Source: Mesorhizobium sp. L-2-11
Lineage (GTDB): Bacteria; Pseudomonadota; Alphaproteobacteria; Rhizobiales; Rhizobiaceae
DNA: 64,000 nucleotides
Direction of reading: 5' to 3'
NCBI RefSeq assembly: GCF_016756595.1
Contig: NZ_AP023257.1
Coordinates: 1,364,001 to 1,428,000, forward strand
The position numbers and the translations under genes were made by a program. Under the pieces are notes generated by a model. The model was given only the letters and a program-made list of their open reading frames with translations, made no database searches and had not been told where the DNA came from. Positions 45,365 to 52,952 of the stretch are shown here, one piece after another; position 1 is the first letter of the stretch, and the number at the start of each line of letters is the position of its first letter.

Positions 45365-45645
45365 TCGTCATCCTAGGGCGGAGCAAGGAGCGAAGCGACG
45401 CGGCGCAGACCCTGGGATCCATTCCGTGATATCAGCCGAGGAATGCAGCGGCTCAGAACGGCGCTTGCATCCGCGACGGTGCCGGCCGCCGCATTACGGA
45501 GCTTAAATCCGACGACGGCTCGCGCTTCGCCAGCGGGTGGTGGGCGTTCGGTTCTGGTCCGCTGGAGCACTGCCGCAAGGCAACGGCATGGATCCCAGGG
45601 TCTGCGCCGCGTCGCTTCGCTCCTTGCTCCGCCCTGGGATGACGA
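45365..45645. repeat. 56-bp inverted repeat pair in a long non-coding gap
   Basis: Positions 45365-45420 are the reverse complement of 45590-45645 with one mismatch (56 bp each, 169 bp apart), and a diverged extension runs inwards. The arms carry CCCTGGGATCC and the run GAGCAAGGAGCGAAGCGACG. The whole gap (45096-45755) holds no gene I can support. This looks like a dispersed palindromic element, not a transposon: no ORF lies between the arms. Confidence 0.8.
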
Positions 45646-45755
45646 AGTGGAGGGATGGTTCGGCTAATCTCGAAGGTTGGTGATTTGCCACTGGACGGAA
45701 TTGTCGACGCTCGCTGCCGATCGGCTCGACCTGTCAAATCTACTGTGCAGAGGCC

Positions 45756-46631
45756 CTAAATCCCAATCAGCCGCCGGACGTCTTCCGGTGATGCGCCGGC
45801 CTCGCGCAAGGCGGCAAGGCCGGTATCCTGAAGACTTTTTGACAGCTTTCGTCCGTCCGGGCCGAGGACCAGACGATGGTGGAAGTAGCCTGGTTGCGGC
45901 AGGCCGAGGATCTCCTGGAGCAGGCGCTGCACGCCGGTGGCGGAATAGAGGTCCTGGCCGCGCACCACGTGGCTGACGCCTTGCAGCGCGTCGTCGACGA
46001 CGACGGCGAGATGATAGCTGGTCGGGATTTCACGGCGCGCCACGATCACGTCGCCCCAGTCCTGCGGCCGGGCTTCTATCGTGCGTGTCGCGGAAAGGCT
46101 TTCATCGGAAGATTCCAGCCAGGACAGACCCGTACCGACGCGCGCCATCGCAGCATCGACGTCGAGCCGCCAGGCGAAGGGTGCGTTCTCGGCCATCCGT
46201 CGCTGGCGTTCCTTCATCGGCAACGCCTTGTCGACGGCGGGATAGAGCGGCACCCCGTCCGGGTCGCGCGGCCAGTCGCGGCCGCGCCTTTCGCGGTCGG
46301 CAATGAAGGCGCGGATTTCGCCACGGCTCATGAACGCCGGGTAGACGAGTTCTTCCCTGATCAGCCGATCGAGCACCGCCTGATAGTCCGAAAAATGGTC
46401 GGACTGACGGCGCACCGGTTGTTCCCAGCCAAGCCCGAGCCATTCCAGGTCGCGAAAAATGCCGGCCTCGAATTCCGGCGTGCAGCGCGTCGTGTCGATG
46501 TCCTCGATGCGTAGCAACAGCCGCCCGCCGGTTGCGCTGGCCAATTTTTGATTGAGCAGCGCCGAATAGGCATGGCCGAGATGCAGGTCGCCATTAGGGC
46601 TCGGCGCGAAGCGGAATGTCAGGAGTGTCAT
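45756..46631 (-). CDS. gluQ: glutamyl-Q tRNA(Asp) synthetase
   Basis: A 291-residue truncated GluRS-like enzyme that attaches glutamate to the queuosine base of tRNA(Asp). The HIGH-like motif is HLGHAYS (residues 17-23, after FAPSPNGDL), and the KMSKS-like motif is GRKLSKS near residue 253. The anticodon-binding half of GluRS is missing, as usual for GluQ. Some family members have a zinc-binding Cys cluster; I do not see a complete one here. Start at 46631 (MTLLTFRF). It is divergent from the DNA glycosylase gene. Confidence 0.9.
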   Translation of the reverse strand: MTLLTFRFAPSPNGDLHLGHAYSALLNQKLASATGGRLLLRIEDIDTTRCTPEFEAGIFRDLEWLGLGWEQPVRRQSDHFSDYQAVLDRLIREELVYPAFMSRGEIRAFIADRERRGRDWPRDPDGVPLYPAVDKALPMKERQRRMAENAPFAWRLDVDAAMARVGTGLSWLESSDESLSATRTIEARPQDWGDVIVARREIPTSYHLAVVVDDALQGVSHVVRGQDLYSATGVQRLLQEILGLPQPGYFHHRLVLGPDGRKLSKSLQDTGLAALREAGASPEDVRRLIGI

Positions 46632-46721
46632 CGTTCGGCGGCAATCGGGTTGTGCGGCGCTTTCGCCAGTTGCTAATTTGCGCCTGATTACATCTGCCAT
46701 TTGCGCCGGGAACAAGCAGAC

Positions 46722-47363
46722 ATGCAACGCATCGCCACGCTCGACGACATCTCGCAAGGGCTCGACGCGCTCTGCCTGCTCGACCCGCGTCTGGAAAAGG
46801 TTCGCGGCATGGCCGGCCAGGTGCCGCTTCGGCTGTCCGAGCCGGGGTTCAGAAGCCTTGCCTCGATCATCGTCTCGCAGCAGGTATCCCGCGCCAGCGC
46901 CGACGCCATCTTCGGGCGGCTGACAAAACTCGTCGATCCGCTGACGCCGCAAGCCATCCTTGCCGCCGACGAAGCCATTTTTCGCGAGGCCGGGCTGTCG
47001 CGGCCGAAGCAGCGCGGGCTGATCGCCGTCGCCCAGGCGGTGGTCGATGGCCTCGACCTCGATCAACTCTGCTTGCTCGACGCCACGCAGGCGATCACGG
47101 CGATGACCAGGGTGTCAGGCATCGGCCCATGGACGGCGGAAGTCTATCTTCTGTTCGCCGCCGGCCACCCCGACGTCTTCCCGGCACGCGACGTTGCCCT
47201 GCAGAGCGCGGTCGGTCACGCGCTCGGCATCGACCCGCGTCCGCCCGAGAAAACGCTGATCCAGCTCGCCGAATCATGGAGCCCGTGGCGCGGTGTCGCA
47301 TCACGGCTTTTTTGGGCGTATTATCGTGAATTGAAGGGCAGGGACGCCACGCCTCCGGCCTGA
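46722..47363 (+). CDS. DNA-3-methyladenine glycosylase II-like
   Basis: Base-excision DNA repair enzyme of 213 residues, AlkA/HhH-GPD superfamily. The helix-hairpin-helix and catalytic Asp lie in MTRVSGIGPWTAEVYLLFAAGHPDVFPARD (about residues 125-155). It should remove alkylated purines. The N-terminal domain of full AlkA is absent, giving the compact form common in alphaproteobacteria. The ATG at 46722 has GGGAA upstream. A TTG start at 46701 is possible. Confidence 0.88.
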   Translation: MQRIATLDDISQGLDALCLLDPRLEKVRGMAGQVPLRLSEPGFRSLASIIVSQQVSRASADAIFGRLTKLVDPLTPQAILAADEAIFREAGLSRPKQRGLIAVAQAVVDGLDLDQLCLLDATQAITAMTRVSGIGPWTAEVYLLFAAGHPDVFPARDVALQSAVGHALGIDPRPPEKTLIQLAESWSPWRGVASRLFWAYYRELKGRDATPPA

Positions 47364-47491
47364 GTTCGCAAAAAAGCATTGAAATCAGGCGCTTTTAGCG
47401 CTCCGTTTAATCGACAAGCCGCTTCACATCCCTGTCATGTCGGGCTTACAGTATCCGCGCCGACAGGTTAAGAACCAAGGAGGTCATTGAC

Positions 47492-48049
47492 GTGACGGTT
47501 GCCGTATCTCCGGATGGGCTTCCAGCACTGGTGCTGAATGCGGATTACCGTCCGCTCAGCTATTACCCCCTGTCGCTCTGGTCGTGGCAGGACGCCATCA
47601 AGGCGGTGTTCCTCGAGCGGGTCAACATCGTCGCCGAATACGAGCACGCGGTGTCGTCGCCGACCTTCTCGATGAAACTGCCGAGCGTCGTCAGCCTGAA
47701 AGCCTATGTGAAGCCATCGCGGCATCCGGCCTTCACCCGCTTCAACGTCTTCCTGCGCGACCGTTTCCAGTGCCAGTATTGCGGCACGCCGGAGGATCTG
47801 ACCTTCGACCATGTCGTTCCCCGCCATCGCGGCGGCGCAACGACTTGGGAGAATGTCGTCGCCGCCTGCTCGCCCTGCAATCTGAGGAAGGGCGGCATGA
47901 TGCCGGCGCATGCCAAGATGTGGCCGCTGCAGAAACCTTTTCAGCCGACGGTGCACGATTTGCACAACAATGGCCGTCTGTTCCCGCCCAACCATCTGCA
48001 TGAAAGCTGGATGGATTATCTCTACTGGGATGTCGAACTGGAGCCTTGA
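47492..48049 (+). CDS. HNH endonuclease-family protein
   Basis: A 185-residue protein with a central HNH nuclease domain. Cys-x2-Cys (CQYCG), the HNH core (FDHVVPRHRGG, TTWENVVAAC) and CSPCNLRKG supply zinc and catalytic residues. Such genes are near universal in rhizobia; the target is not known. The start is a GTG at 47492 with AAGGAGG eight bases upstream, a strong site. A shorter N-terminal domain (about 1-80) precedes the HNH part. Confidence 0.88.
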   Translation: MTVAVSPDGLPALVLNADYRPLSYYPLSLWSWQDAIKAVFLERVNIVAEYEHAVSSPTFSMKLPSVVSLKAYVKPSRHPAFTRFNVFLRDRFQCQYCGTPEDLTFDHVVPRHRGGATTWENVVAACSPCNLRKGGMMPAHAKMWPLQKPFQPTVHDLHNNGRLFPPNHLHESWMDYLYWDVELEP

Positions 48050-48120
48050 GATCATCCGATAATTCGGGAGGCTGGCCGTCTGAAGCGATTGTCTGCGCTT
48101 CCGATGCTCACGGACCAGCG

Positions 48121-48222
48121 CATGACCCCGGAAACCGATTTCGGTTTCCGGAAAGGATCATGCGCAAATGCAAAGTGTTAGAGCGTCCTTTGCGCGTCCA
48201 ACTGGACACGCAGCGCTCTAAT
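48121..48222. repeat. palindromic intergenic repeat, family A
   Basis: Contains CCGGAAACCGATTTCGGTTTCCGG (inverted pair), CATGCGCAAATG, CAAAGTGTTAGAGCG and the imperfect pair TGCGCGTCC/GGACACGCA ending CGCTCTAA. Same order as at 1328-1424 and the reverse of 662-763. Confidence 0.8.
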
Positions 48223-48302
48223 GTCCGCTGCGCTTCGGTTCTCGACAATCACTCCATACGACTCAGCCTGCCGAATTCTTGGATGATCTCGCGCCGCACA
48301 GA

Positions 48303-48821
48303 TTAACCCCGGGCCAAGGCGCCGCGGAAGGCGATGACGGCCAGGACCAAACTGGCGATGGCGTTCCAGCCGGCCAGCGACAGGCCGAGGATGCGTACAG
48401 CCGCCTTGTCGCAGGAGGGCGGGACGAACCTGTCGAGCGCATCGAGCACGCCCTTGCCGCCGGTATCGACCGGTCCGGCAGCCGCTGCACAGTCGGTCGG
48501 CCCCGGCCACCATGCCCATTCGACGCCGGAGTGATAGACGCCGAGATAGACGCCGTAGACCATCAGCAGGCCGCCGACGGCCAGCAGTCCGCGTGTCAGC
48601 CATGCGGGGGCGCGCAACGTCGACGCGGCCGCCGCCAGCAGCATCAGCGGCACGCCGATGTAATAGGGGGTGCGTTGCTCCAGGCAGAGCTTGCAGGGGA
48701 TGTAGCCGCCGAGATGCTGGAAGGCCAGCGCCGAACCGACGGTGGCGGCCATGGCGGCGGCGAGGAACAACGCCGTCCGCATGCGCTGGCGTCCAGTGTC
48801 GGCATTCACGGTCGCTGTCAT
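48303..48821 (-). CDS. DsbB-family disulfide bond formation protein
   Basis: A four-helix inner-membrane protein of about 172 residues. The first redox pair is PCKLC (about residue 44), and the second pair of Cys lies in the loop after the third helix (PTDCAAAAG and PPSCDKAA). DsbB passes electrons from DsbA to ubiquinone. The ATG at 48821 (MTATVNADTG) is used; an ATG at 48851 lies partly in an intergenic repeat and would add ten residues. Family B repeats lie just upstream. Confidence 0.88.
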   Translation of the reverse strand: MTATVNADTGRQRMRTALFLAAAMAATVGSALAFQHLGGYIPCKLCLEQRTPYYIGVPLMLLAAAASTLRAPAWLTRGLLAVGGLLMVYGVYLGVYHSGVEWAWWPGPTDCAAAAGPVDTGGKGVLDALDRFVPPSCDKAAVRILGLSLAGWNAIASLVLAVIAFRGALARG

Positions 48822-48846
48822 CGATCTGCCGTTCGCCTTCTTGTTG

Positions 48847-48966
48847 AGCATGATGTTTCCGAAAACCGGTTCCTACTTTTCGGGATCATGCTTCTTGTTG
48901 AGCATGATCTTCTCCGAAAACCGGTCCCGACTTTTTGCTACGCTGACCTTCGGTTCGGGATCATGC
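48847..48966. repeat. two tandem copies of palindromic repeat, family B
   Basis: Two units side by side, each starting AGCATGAT and ending GATCATGCT. The second (about 48901-48966) is nearly identical to 44160-44226; the first is shortened in the middle. Together they fill the gap between the DsbB and YqaA-like genes. Confidence 0.8.
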
Positions 48967-48967
48967 T

Positions 48968-49555
48968 CTAAAACGCGTATTTGACGACGATATAGAGCGA
49001 AATCAGGGCAGCGGCGCCAGCGCCGGCGATCAGCCCGAGGCGCTTTTCGATGAACTCGCGGATCGGTTCGCCATAGCGGCGCAGCAGCCAGGCAAGGAAC
49101 AGGAAGCGGGCGCCGCGCGCCACGATCGCCAGCACGATGAACAGGAGCAAAGGCGTGCCGATGACGCCGGACAGGATCGTCACCACCTTGATCGGCGGTA
49201 GATGGGCGAGGCCGGAGGTGATCAGCATCAGGACGATAAATCCGGTGCCCGCCGAGACGCGCAGTGTCTCGAAGTCGTCGTACTTGCCGTAGAATTCAAG
49301 GATCGGCCGCGCCACCGTGTCATAGGCGTAGTGGCCGATGTACCAGCCGGCTATGCCACCCAGAACGGAGGCCAGCGTGGCGACCAGCGCGTAGCGATAG
49401 GCGCGATCCGGCCGCGACAGCGCCATCGGCAGATAGAGCACGTCGGCCGGCACCAGGAACACCGAACTTTCGACGAAAGCGATGAAGGCCAGCCACCATT
49501 CGGCGGATTTCTTCGCCGCCAGCGACAAGGTCCAGTCGTAAAGTCCGCGAAGCAT
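48968..49555 (-). CDS. YqaA/DedA-family membrane protein
   Basis: A 195-residue inner-membrane protein with the SNARE-associated Golgi domain. The loop IAFVESSVFLVPADVLYLPMALSRPD and GWYIGHYAYDTVARPIL segment match YqaA-type members. DedA-family proteins are lipid carriers or flippases in other bacteria; the role here is not known. AGGAG lies five bases before the ATG at 49555. A start at 49606 is possible but unsupported. Confidence 0.85.
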   Translation of the reverse strand: MLRGLYDWTLSLAAKKSAEWWLAFIAFVESSVFLVPADVLYLPMALSRPDRAYRYALVATLASVLGGIAGWYIGHYAYDTVARPILEFYGKYDDFETLRVSAGTGFIVLMLITSGLAHLPPIKVVTILSGVIGTPLLLFIVLAIVARGARFLFLAWLLRRYGEPIREFIEKRLGLIAGAGAAALISLYIVVKYAF

Positions 49556-49556
49556 C

Positions 49557-49690
49557 GGCACTCCTGATGCACGTCGCCCAAAAAGCACAGCGCTTTGGGA
49601 CAACAATGCATAAAAACCAAGACCAAAAGCGCGCCAGATCGATCTCTCCAGACGCGACGCGCTTCAATGCGCTGCCTGTCTAGAAAGATT
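49557..49690. repeat. palindromic intergenic repeat, family C (reverse orientation)
   Basis: ATGCACGTCGCCC...GACAACAATGCAT is the inner part, then AAGCGCGCC...GACGCGACGCGCTT. These correspond, in reverse order and more diverged, to 40534-40661. A short piece of the same family (ATGCATGTCGCGCAA) lies near 14076. Confidence 0.55.
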
Positions 49691-49784
49691 TTTCGCGCCG
49701 CACAATGGCCGTAGCTTCACGACATCGAAAGGCCGCGGCCGAACGAAGGCCACATGCCGGAATTGGCCACCCCGAATTGGCCAG

Positions 49785-49812
49785 TTGACGAACCGGCCTC
49801 CAACCGTATAGT
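49785..49812 (+). promoter_or_regulatory. sigma-70-type promoter of tRNA-Leu
   Basis: TTGACG, 16 bases, TATAGT, ending 28 bp before the tRNA. Both hexamers match the housekeeping consensus closely. A 10-bp direct repeat (GAATTGGCCA) lies just upstream, near 49760-49782. Confidence 0.7.
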
Positions 49813-49840
49813 CCGCGCCCATCCAGGCCGCCCGGCCTGA

Positions 49841-49925
49841 GCCCCTATGGCGGAATTGGTAGACGCGCTCGACTCAAAATCGAGTTCCGCAAGGAGTGCT
49901 GGTTCGATCCCGGCTAGGGGCACCA
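49841..49925 (+). tRNA. tRNA-Leu (anticodon CAA)
   Basis: An 85-nt tRNA with encoded CCA. The acceptor stem pairs GCCCCTA with TAGGGGC, the anticodon stem CTCGA/TCGAG encloses loop CTCAAAA (anticodon CAA), and a long variable arm and T-arm GGTTCGATCC follow. The long variable arm confirms the class II tRNA. A hairpin GTTATCCC/GGGATAAC lies at 49962-49987, past the end. No second copy of the 3' end is seen in the window, so there is no evidence of an integrated element. Confidence 0.95.
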
Positions 49926-50037
49926 TTTTCCACCCGAGACACATTGAGAGCTCGGTGGGACGTTATCCCGGGCGCACCTGGGATAACCCAATTGAAGGTC
50001 CAGGCCAGTTCTTCGCCCTCCTTAGCCTAATTCGCCA

Positions 50038-50646
50038 TTACATCGGCCCCGGCACCATCTTGGTCGGCTGCTCTGGCATTGGAAACGCGTAATTGTCGCA
50101 TTTCACGTCGGGGTTCGTCGGGCTGAACATTCCAAGCGGGTTGTCCTTGAACAGCCAAACGTGAAGATCGTAATGGTAGAACTCCACCGGGATAAGCGGA
50201 TAATGCCCCTCCATCGGCCCCTGGAATGTCTGTCCAAACAGTTTCGGCGGCTCCTTGGTGTCGGGCGTCAGCGGAACAAGCCATTCCACGGCCACCAGAC
50301 GCAAGCCGCCGTCGACCGGCTCATATATAAGGACATTGGGGCGCGTCGGATCTGGTGTCGGGCTGACGCTCGCGACGTTGACGAAATGAATGCCCATCGC
50401 GCCCTTAGGGTAATCCATAGCTCCAGCCACTTTTTCGCCGCTGTAATAAACGCATCCGACCGTCGACAGATAGAGGTCACGAATGGCGGCCTTGTAATCT
50501 TGGTACTTAGATAACGATTCTTTCAGGGTATCGATCTCGGCCTTGCCGGGCTCGGCGGCCTGACCTGCGGCCGCCGTCAGGCAGGCGCCGATGAGGGCAG
50601 TCAAAGCGAGAATACTGCGACGCCTGAAGTGAGTTGTTTTCGTCAT
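50038..50646 (-). CDS. exported protein of unknown function
   Basis: A 202-residue protein with a signal peptide (MTKTTHFRRRSILALTALIGACLTAAAGQA, cleavage near residue 30) and a hydrophilic mature part. The sequence (YPKGAMGIHFVN, VSPTPDPTRPNVLIYEP, EFYHYDLHVWLFKDNPLGMF) is familiar as a conserved rhizobial exported protein but I cannot assign a family or function. Several His residues near the C-terminus could bind metal. GGGAGGAATGC precedes the ATG at 50646. Confidence 0.8.
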   Translation of the reverse strand: MTKTTHFRRRSILALTALIGACLTAAAGQAAEPGKAEIDTLKESLSKYQDYKAAIRDLYLSTVGCVYYSGEKVAGAMDYPKGAMGIHFVNVASVSPTPDPTRPNVLIYEPVDGGLRLVAVEWLVPLTPDTKEPPKLFGQTFQGPMEGHYPLIPVEFYHYDLHVWLFKDNPLGMFSPTNPDVKCDNYAFPMPEQPTKMVPGPM

Positions 50647-50861
50647 GCATTCCTCCCAGATTTTTGTTCTGGCCGTGCAAGGCGGCAATGATGCTGGTTG
50701 CGCGGCCGAGATTGTCGCCGATGCTAGTCCTTTCCGCTGGTTGGGAGAATTAATCCTGATGACCTAGGCCCCGAGCGGCCCCGGTCAGGGAAGAGCCCAA
50801 CCGGATCAGCTTCCCATTCAGCGTCGCATCATTTCGATCAGATGGATGAATTCACGATCTA

Positions 50862-50980
50862 CTGCCCCCTAACAAACTCTTCATCCGGTTGCGCAGCAGG
50901 CGCGCCATGTTGCGGGTTTCGCGATAGAGATGAAGCTGCGACGCCGCCTGGCAGGCGAGGCGGCCGGCGTCCGGTCTCAG
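50862..50980 (-). pseudogene. duplicated 3' fragment of the GNAT gene
   Basis: Positions 50871-50980 match 51685-51794 with about eleven differences. On the minus strand this stretch reads ...RPDAGRLACQAASQLHLYRETRNMARLLRNRMKSL, the same frame as the C-terminus of the intact GNAT protein. It has no start of its own. The YefM-YoeB module lies between the two copies. The rest of the gap 50689-51101 holds no gene. Confidence 0.8.
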
Positions 50981-51101
50981 CGCCGGTACGACAACTCGTT
51001 CGGACGCATATTCGCCTTCGGCCAGAAACACATTCGTGTGTGTTCCCTCACCCAACCATCTTTCTGTTTGGACAATGCGACACATTCGCGTGACGCTACT
51101 T

Positions 51102-51356
51102 TCAATAATGATAGCGGCACTGCGCAATGAGCAGGCTGTCCTCGGTGGCGCGGTAGACCAGGCGATGCTCCTGCGTGATGCGCCGCGACCACCAGCCCGA
51201 CAGAGGGCCGCGTAATGGCTCCGGCTTGCCGGTGCCGCTTAGCGGGGTGCGACTGCATTCCTTGATGAGTGTATTGATGCGCAAGAGCAGCTTCGGGTCG
51301 GTTGCTTGCCAGTGCAGATAATCCTCCCAGGCGCGCTCGTGGAAGACGAGCTTCAC
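51102..51356 (-). CDS. yoeB: YoeB-type mRNA interferase toxin
   Basis: An 84-residue ribosome-dependent RNase toxin of the RelE/YoeB fold. It matches E. coli YoeB along its length in pattern (start MKLVFHERAWEDYLHWQ, GKPEPLRGPLSGWWSRRI, EHRLVY, end CRYHY). The catalytic Glu46-, Arg65- and His83-equivalent segments are kept, so it should be active. Its start overlaps the antitoxin stop by 4 bp. The module sits between a GNAT gene and a copy of that gene's 3' end. Confidence 0.92.
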   Translation of the reverse strand: MKLVFHERAWEDYLHWQATDPKLLLRINTLIKECSRTPLSGTGKPEPLRGPLSGWWSRRITQEHRLVYRATEDSLLIAQCRYHY

Positions 51357-51607
51357 TCGGCAAGCTCGTGCTCGCTGCCGCCGCCCTGGTCCAACTCCAC
51401 CGTCGCTTCGAGCAGCCGCGCGGCGTTGCCTGGGCTTCTCAGCAGATAGCGCGTCTCCTCGTAAGAGGCGAAGTCTTCGACCGACATCAGCACTGCCGCT
51501 GGCTTGCCGCGGTCGCGCGTGATGACAACCGGTTCATGGTCCGCGTTAACGCGGTCGATCATGGCGGCGAGATTGCGCCGCAGGTCACTGTAGGATGTGG
51601 TACGCAT
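51353..51607 (-). CDS. yefM: YefM/Phd-type antitoxin
   Basis: An 84-residue antitoxin that binds YoeB and represses the operon. The N-terminal DNA-binding part is MRTTSYSDLRRNLAAMIDRVNADHEPVVITRDRGKPAAVLMSVEDF, as in YefM/Phd. The C-terminal third, including LLRSPGNAARLLEATVE, is the toxin-wrapping segment. I use the ATG at 51607; an upstream codon at 51634 is possible. The palindromic operator is expected just before the start but a clear one is not seen. Confidence 0.9.
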   Translation of the reverse strand: MRTTSYSDLRRNLAAMIDRVNADHEPVVITRDRGKPAAVLMSVEDFASYEETRYLLRSPGNAARLLEATVELDQGGGSEHELAE

Positions 51608-51671
51608 GGCGTGCTTGTACCTGATTGCGTACAATATCGCAAGTTTCTTTGCGCCCAGAGTGTCCTTTGCC

Positions 51672-52952
51672 CTACCGCCGTCCCAGCAAGTTCTTCATCC
51701 GGTTGCGCAGAAGGCGCGCCATGTTGCGGGTTTCGCTGTAGAGGTGAAGCTGCGACGCCGCCTGGCGGGCGAGGCGGTCGGCGTCCGGCGTCAGGCCGAT
51801 CACCAGCGTGCCGATCGGCCGGCGCTCCATCCATAGCCGGCTCATCACCGGATGGTCGGGCACGGCGCAGGAATCGGTCATCATGATGTTGGGATCGTCG
51901 AGATGTTGCCTGGTCACCTCGATCATCAGCAGCGTGCCCGGCGAATAGGCGGCGAGCGTCTCGTCATAGGCCGTCTTCCAGGTGTAGGCGACGCCGGCCT
52001 CGACGAAGACGATCAGGCTGGCGATGGTGCGGTCATCGAGCGTCAGTGAATGGATGCGGCACAGATCCCGTTCGGCCAACCGGTGCACGGCCTCGCGGGC
52101 AAAGGCGGCGCGGTAGCGGTCGATGGCCATGGCGGTGCGCTCGCGGCCTTTCCAGCCGGCGGCCTCGAGCGTCAAAAAACGCTCGATGGCATGGCGGATG
52201 TTTTCCGGTCCGCGCGCCACCTGATGCTCCAGCCTACCGAGGTCGGCGAGGCGGCGCTTCAGGCGGCGGAACTCGCGATAATGGTGCGAGCGCAGCGAGG
52301 CCTTTAGATACTCATTGCCGTCGATCTCGCTTTCGAGCATCGGGCGTTCGGCCTTGCCGGTGATGACCAGCGTCAGCCCACGCGTCTCGGCGACGGTGGC
52401 CAGCAGGCTGGCCACCGGGCCGTCGAGCCGGATGTCGGGAAGCACGAGGACTTTCGGCAGCTTGAGATGCGGCCGTGACAGCATGGCGAAAAAATCCTCG
52501 ATGACGCCGACGGGATCGTCGCGGTCGACCAGCGGCGTGCCGATCGGCCCGAACGGACTCGACCATGTGCGCATCACCCGCACCCCGAGCGGCACCGCCG
52601 GCCGCTCCACCGAGAACGGTACCAGCAGGCGCAGCCGATTGCGGTATTCGTTGCCGTCGCGGATGACCGCCAGCCGCACCTCGCGGTCTTCCAGCCGTGG
52701 CATGGCGGGCGCCAGGAAGCGTGGGTTGAAGAACACGTTGGGCTCGATCGTGCGGGTGCAGAGATAGTCCAGTTCCTCGACCAGGTCGAAGCCGGCGGAG
52801 GCGGCGTAAATAGCCAGCTTACGCTGGGGCCGGTGGTTGGCCAACAATTCGATTTGGGCGGGATCGGCTTCGCGGGCGAGCCCGGCGAGGCCGGACACCA
52901 TGGCGCCGGCCGGGCCGCCGCTGGTTTCCTCGAGCAACGGGATGGCAGCCAT
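51672..52952 (-). CDS. GNAT-family acyltransferase (CelD/BcsL-like)
   Basis: A 426-residue protein whose C-terminal half (about 200-390) is a Acetyltransf_6/CelD-like GNAT domain, as in cellulose-biosynthesis CelD and related proteins. The N-terminus has a similar, less conserved fold. Recognised by TLVITGKAERPMLESEIDGNEYLKASLRSHHYREFRRLKRRLADLG and YTWKTAYDETLAAYSPGTLLM. It probably modifies a polysaccharide or its precursor. The ATG overlaps the stop of the flippase gene (TGATG), so the two are coupled. Its last 110 bp are duplicated 800 bp downstream. Confidence 0.8.
   Translation of the reverse strand: MAAIPLLEETSGGPAGAMVSGLAGLAREADPAQIELLANHRPQRKLAIYAASAGFDLVEELDYLCTRTIEPNVFFNPRFLAPAMPRLEDREVRLAVIRDGNEYRNRLRLLVPFSVERPAVPLGVRVMRTWSSPFGPIGTPLVDRDDPVGVIEDFFAMLSRPHLKLPKVLVLPDIRLDGPVASLLATVAETRGLTLVITGKAERPMLESEIDGNEYLKASLRSHHYREFRRLKRRLADLGRLEHQVARGPENIRHAIERFLTLEAAGWKGRERTAMAIDRYRAAFAREAVHRLAERDLCRIHSLTLDDRTIASLIVFVEAGVAYTWKTAYDETLAAYSPGTLLMIEVTRQHLDDPNIMMTDSCAVPDHPVMSRLWMERRPIGTLVIGLTPDADRLARQAASQLHLYSETRNMARLLRNRMKNLLGRR

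Noticed and set aside
49841..49925. tRNA-Leu as an integration site for the downstream genes
   Set aside because: No second copy of the tRNA 3' end and no integrase is present in the window.
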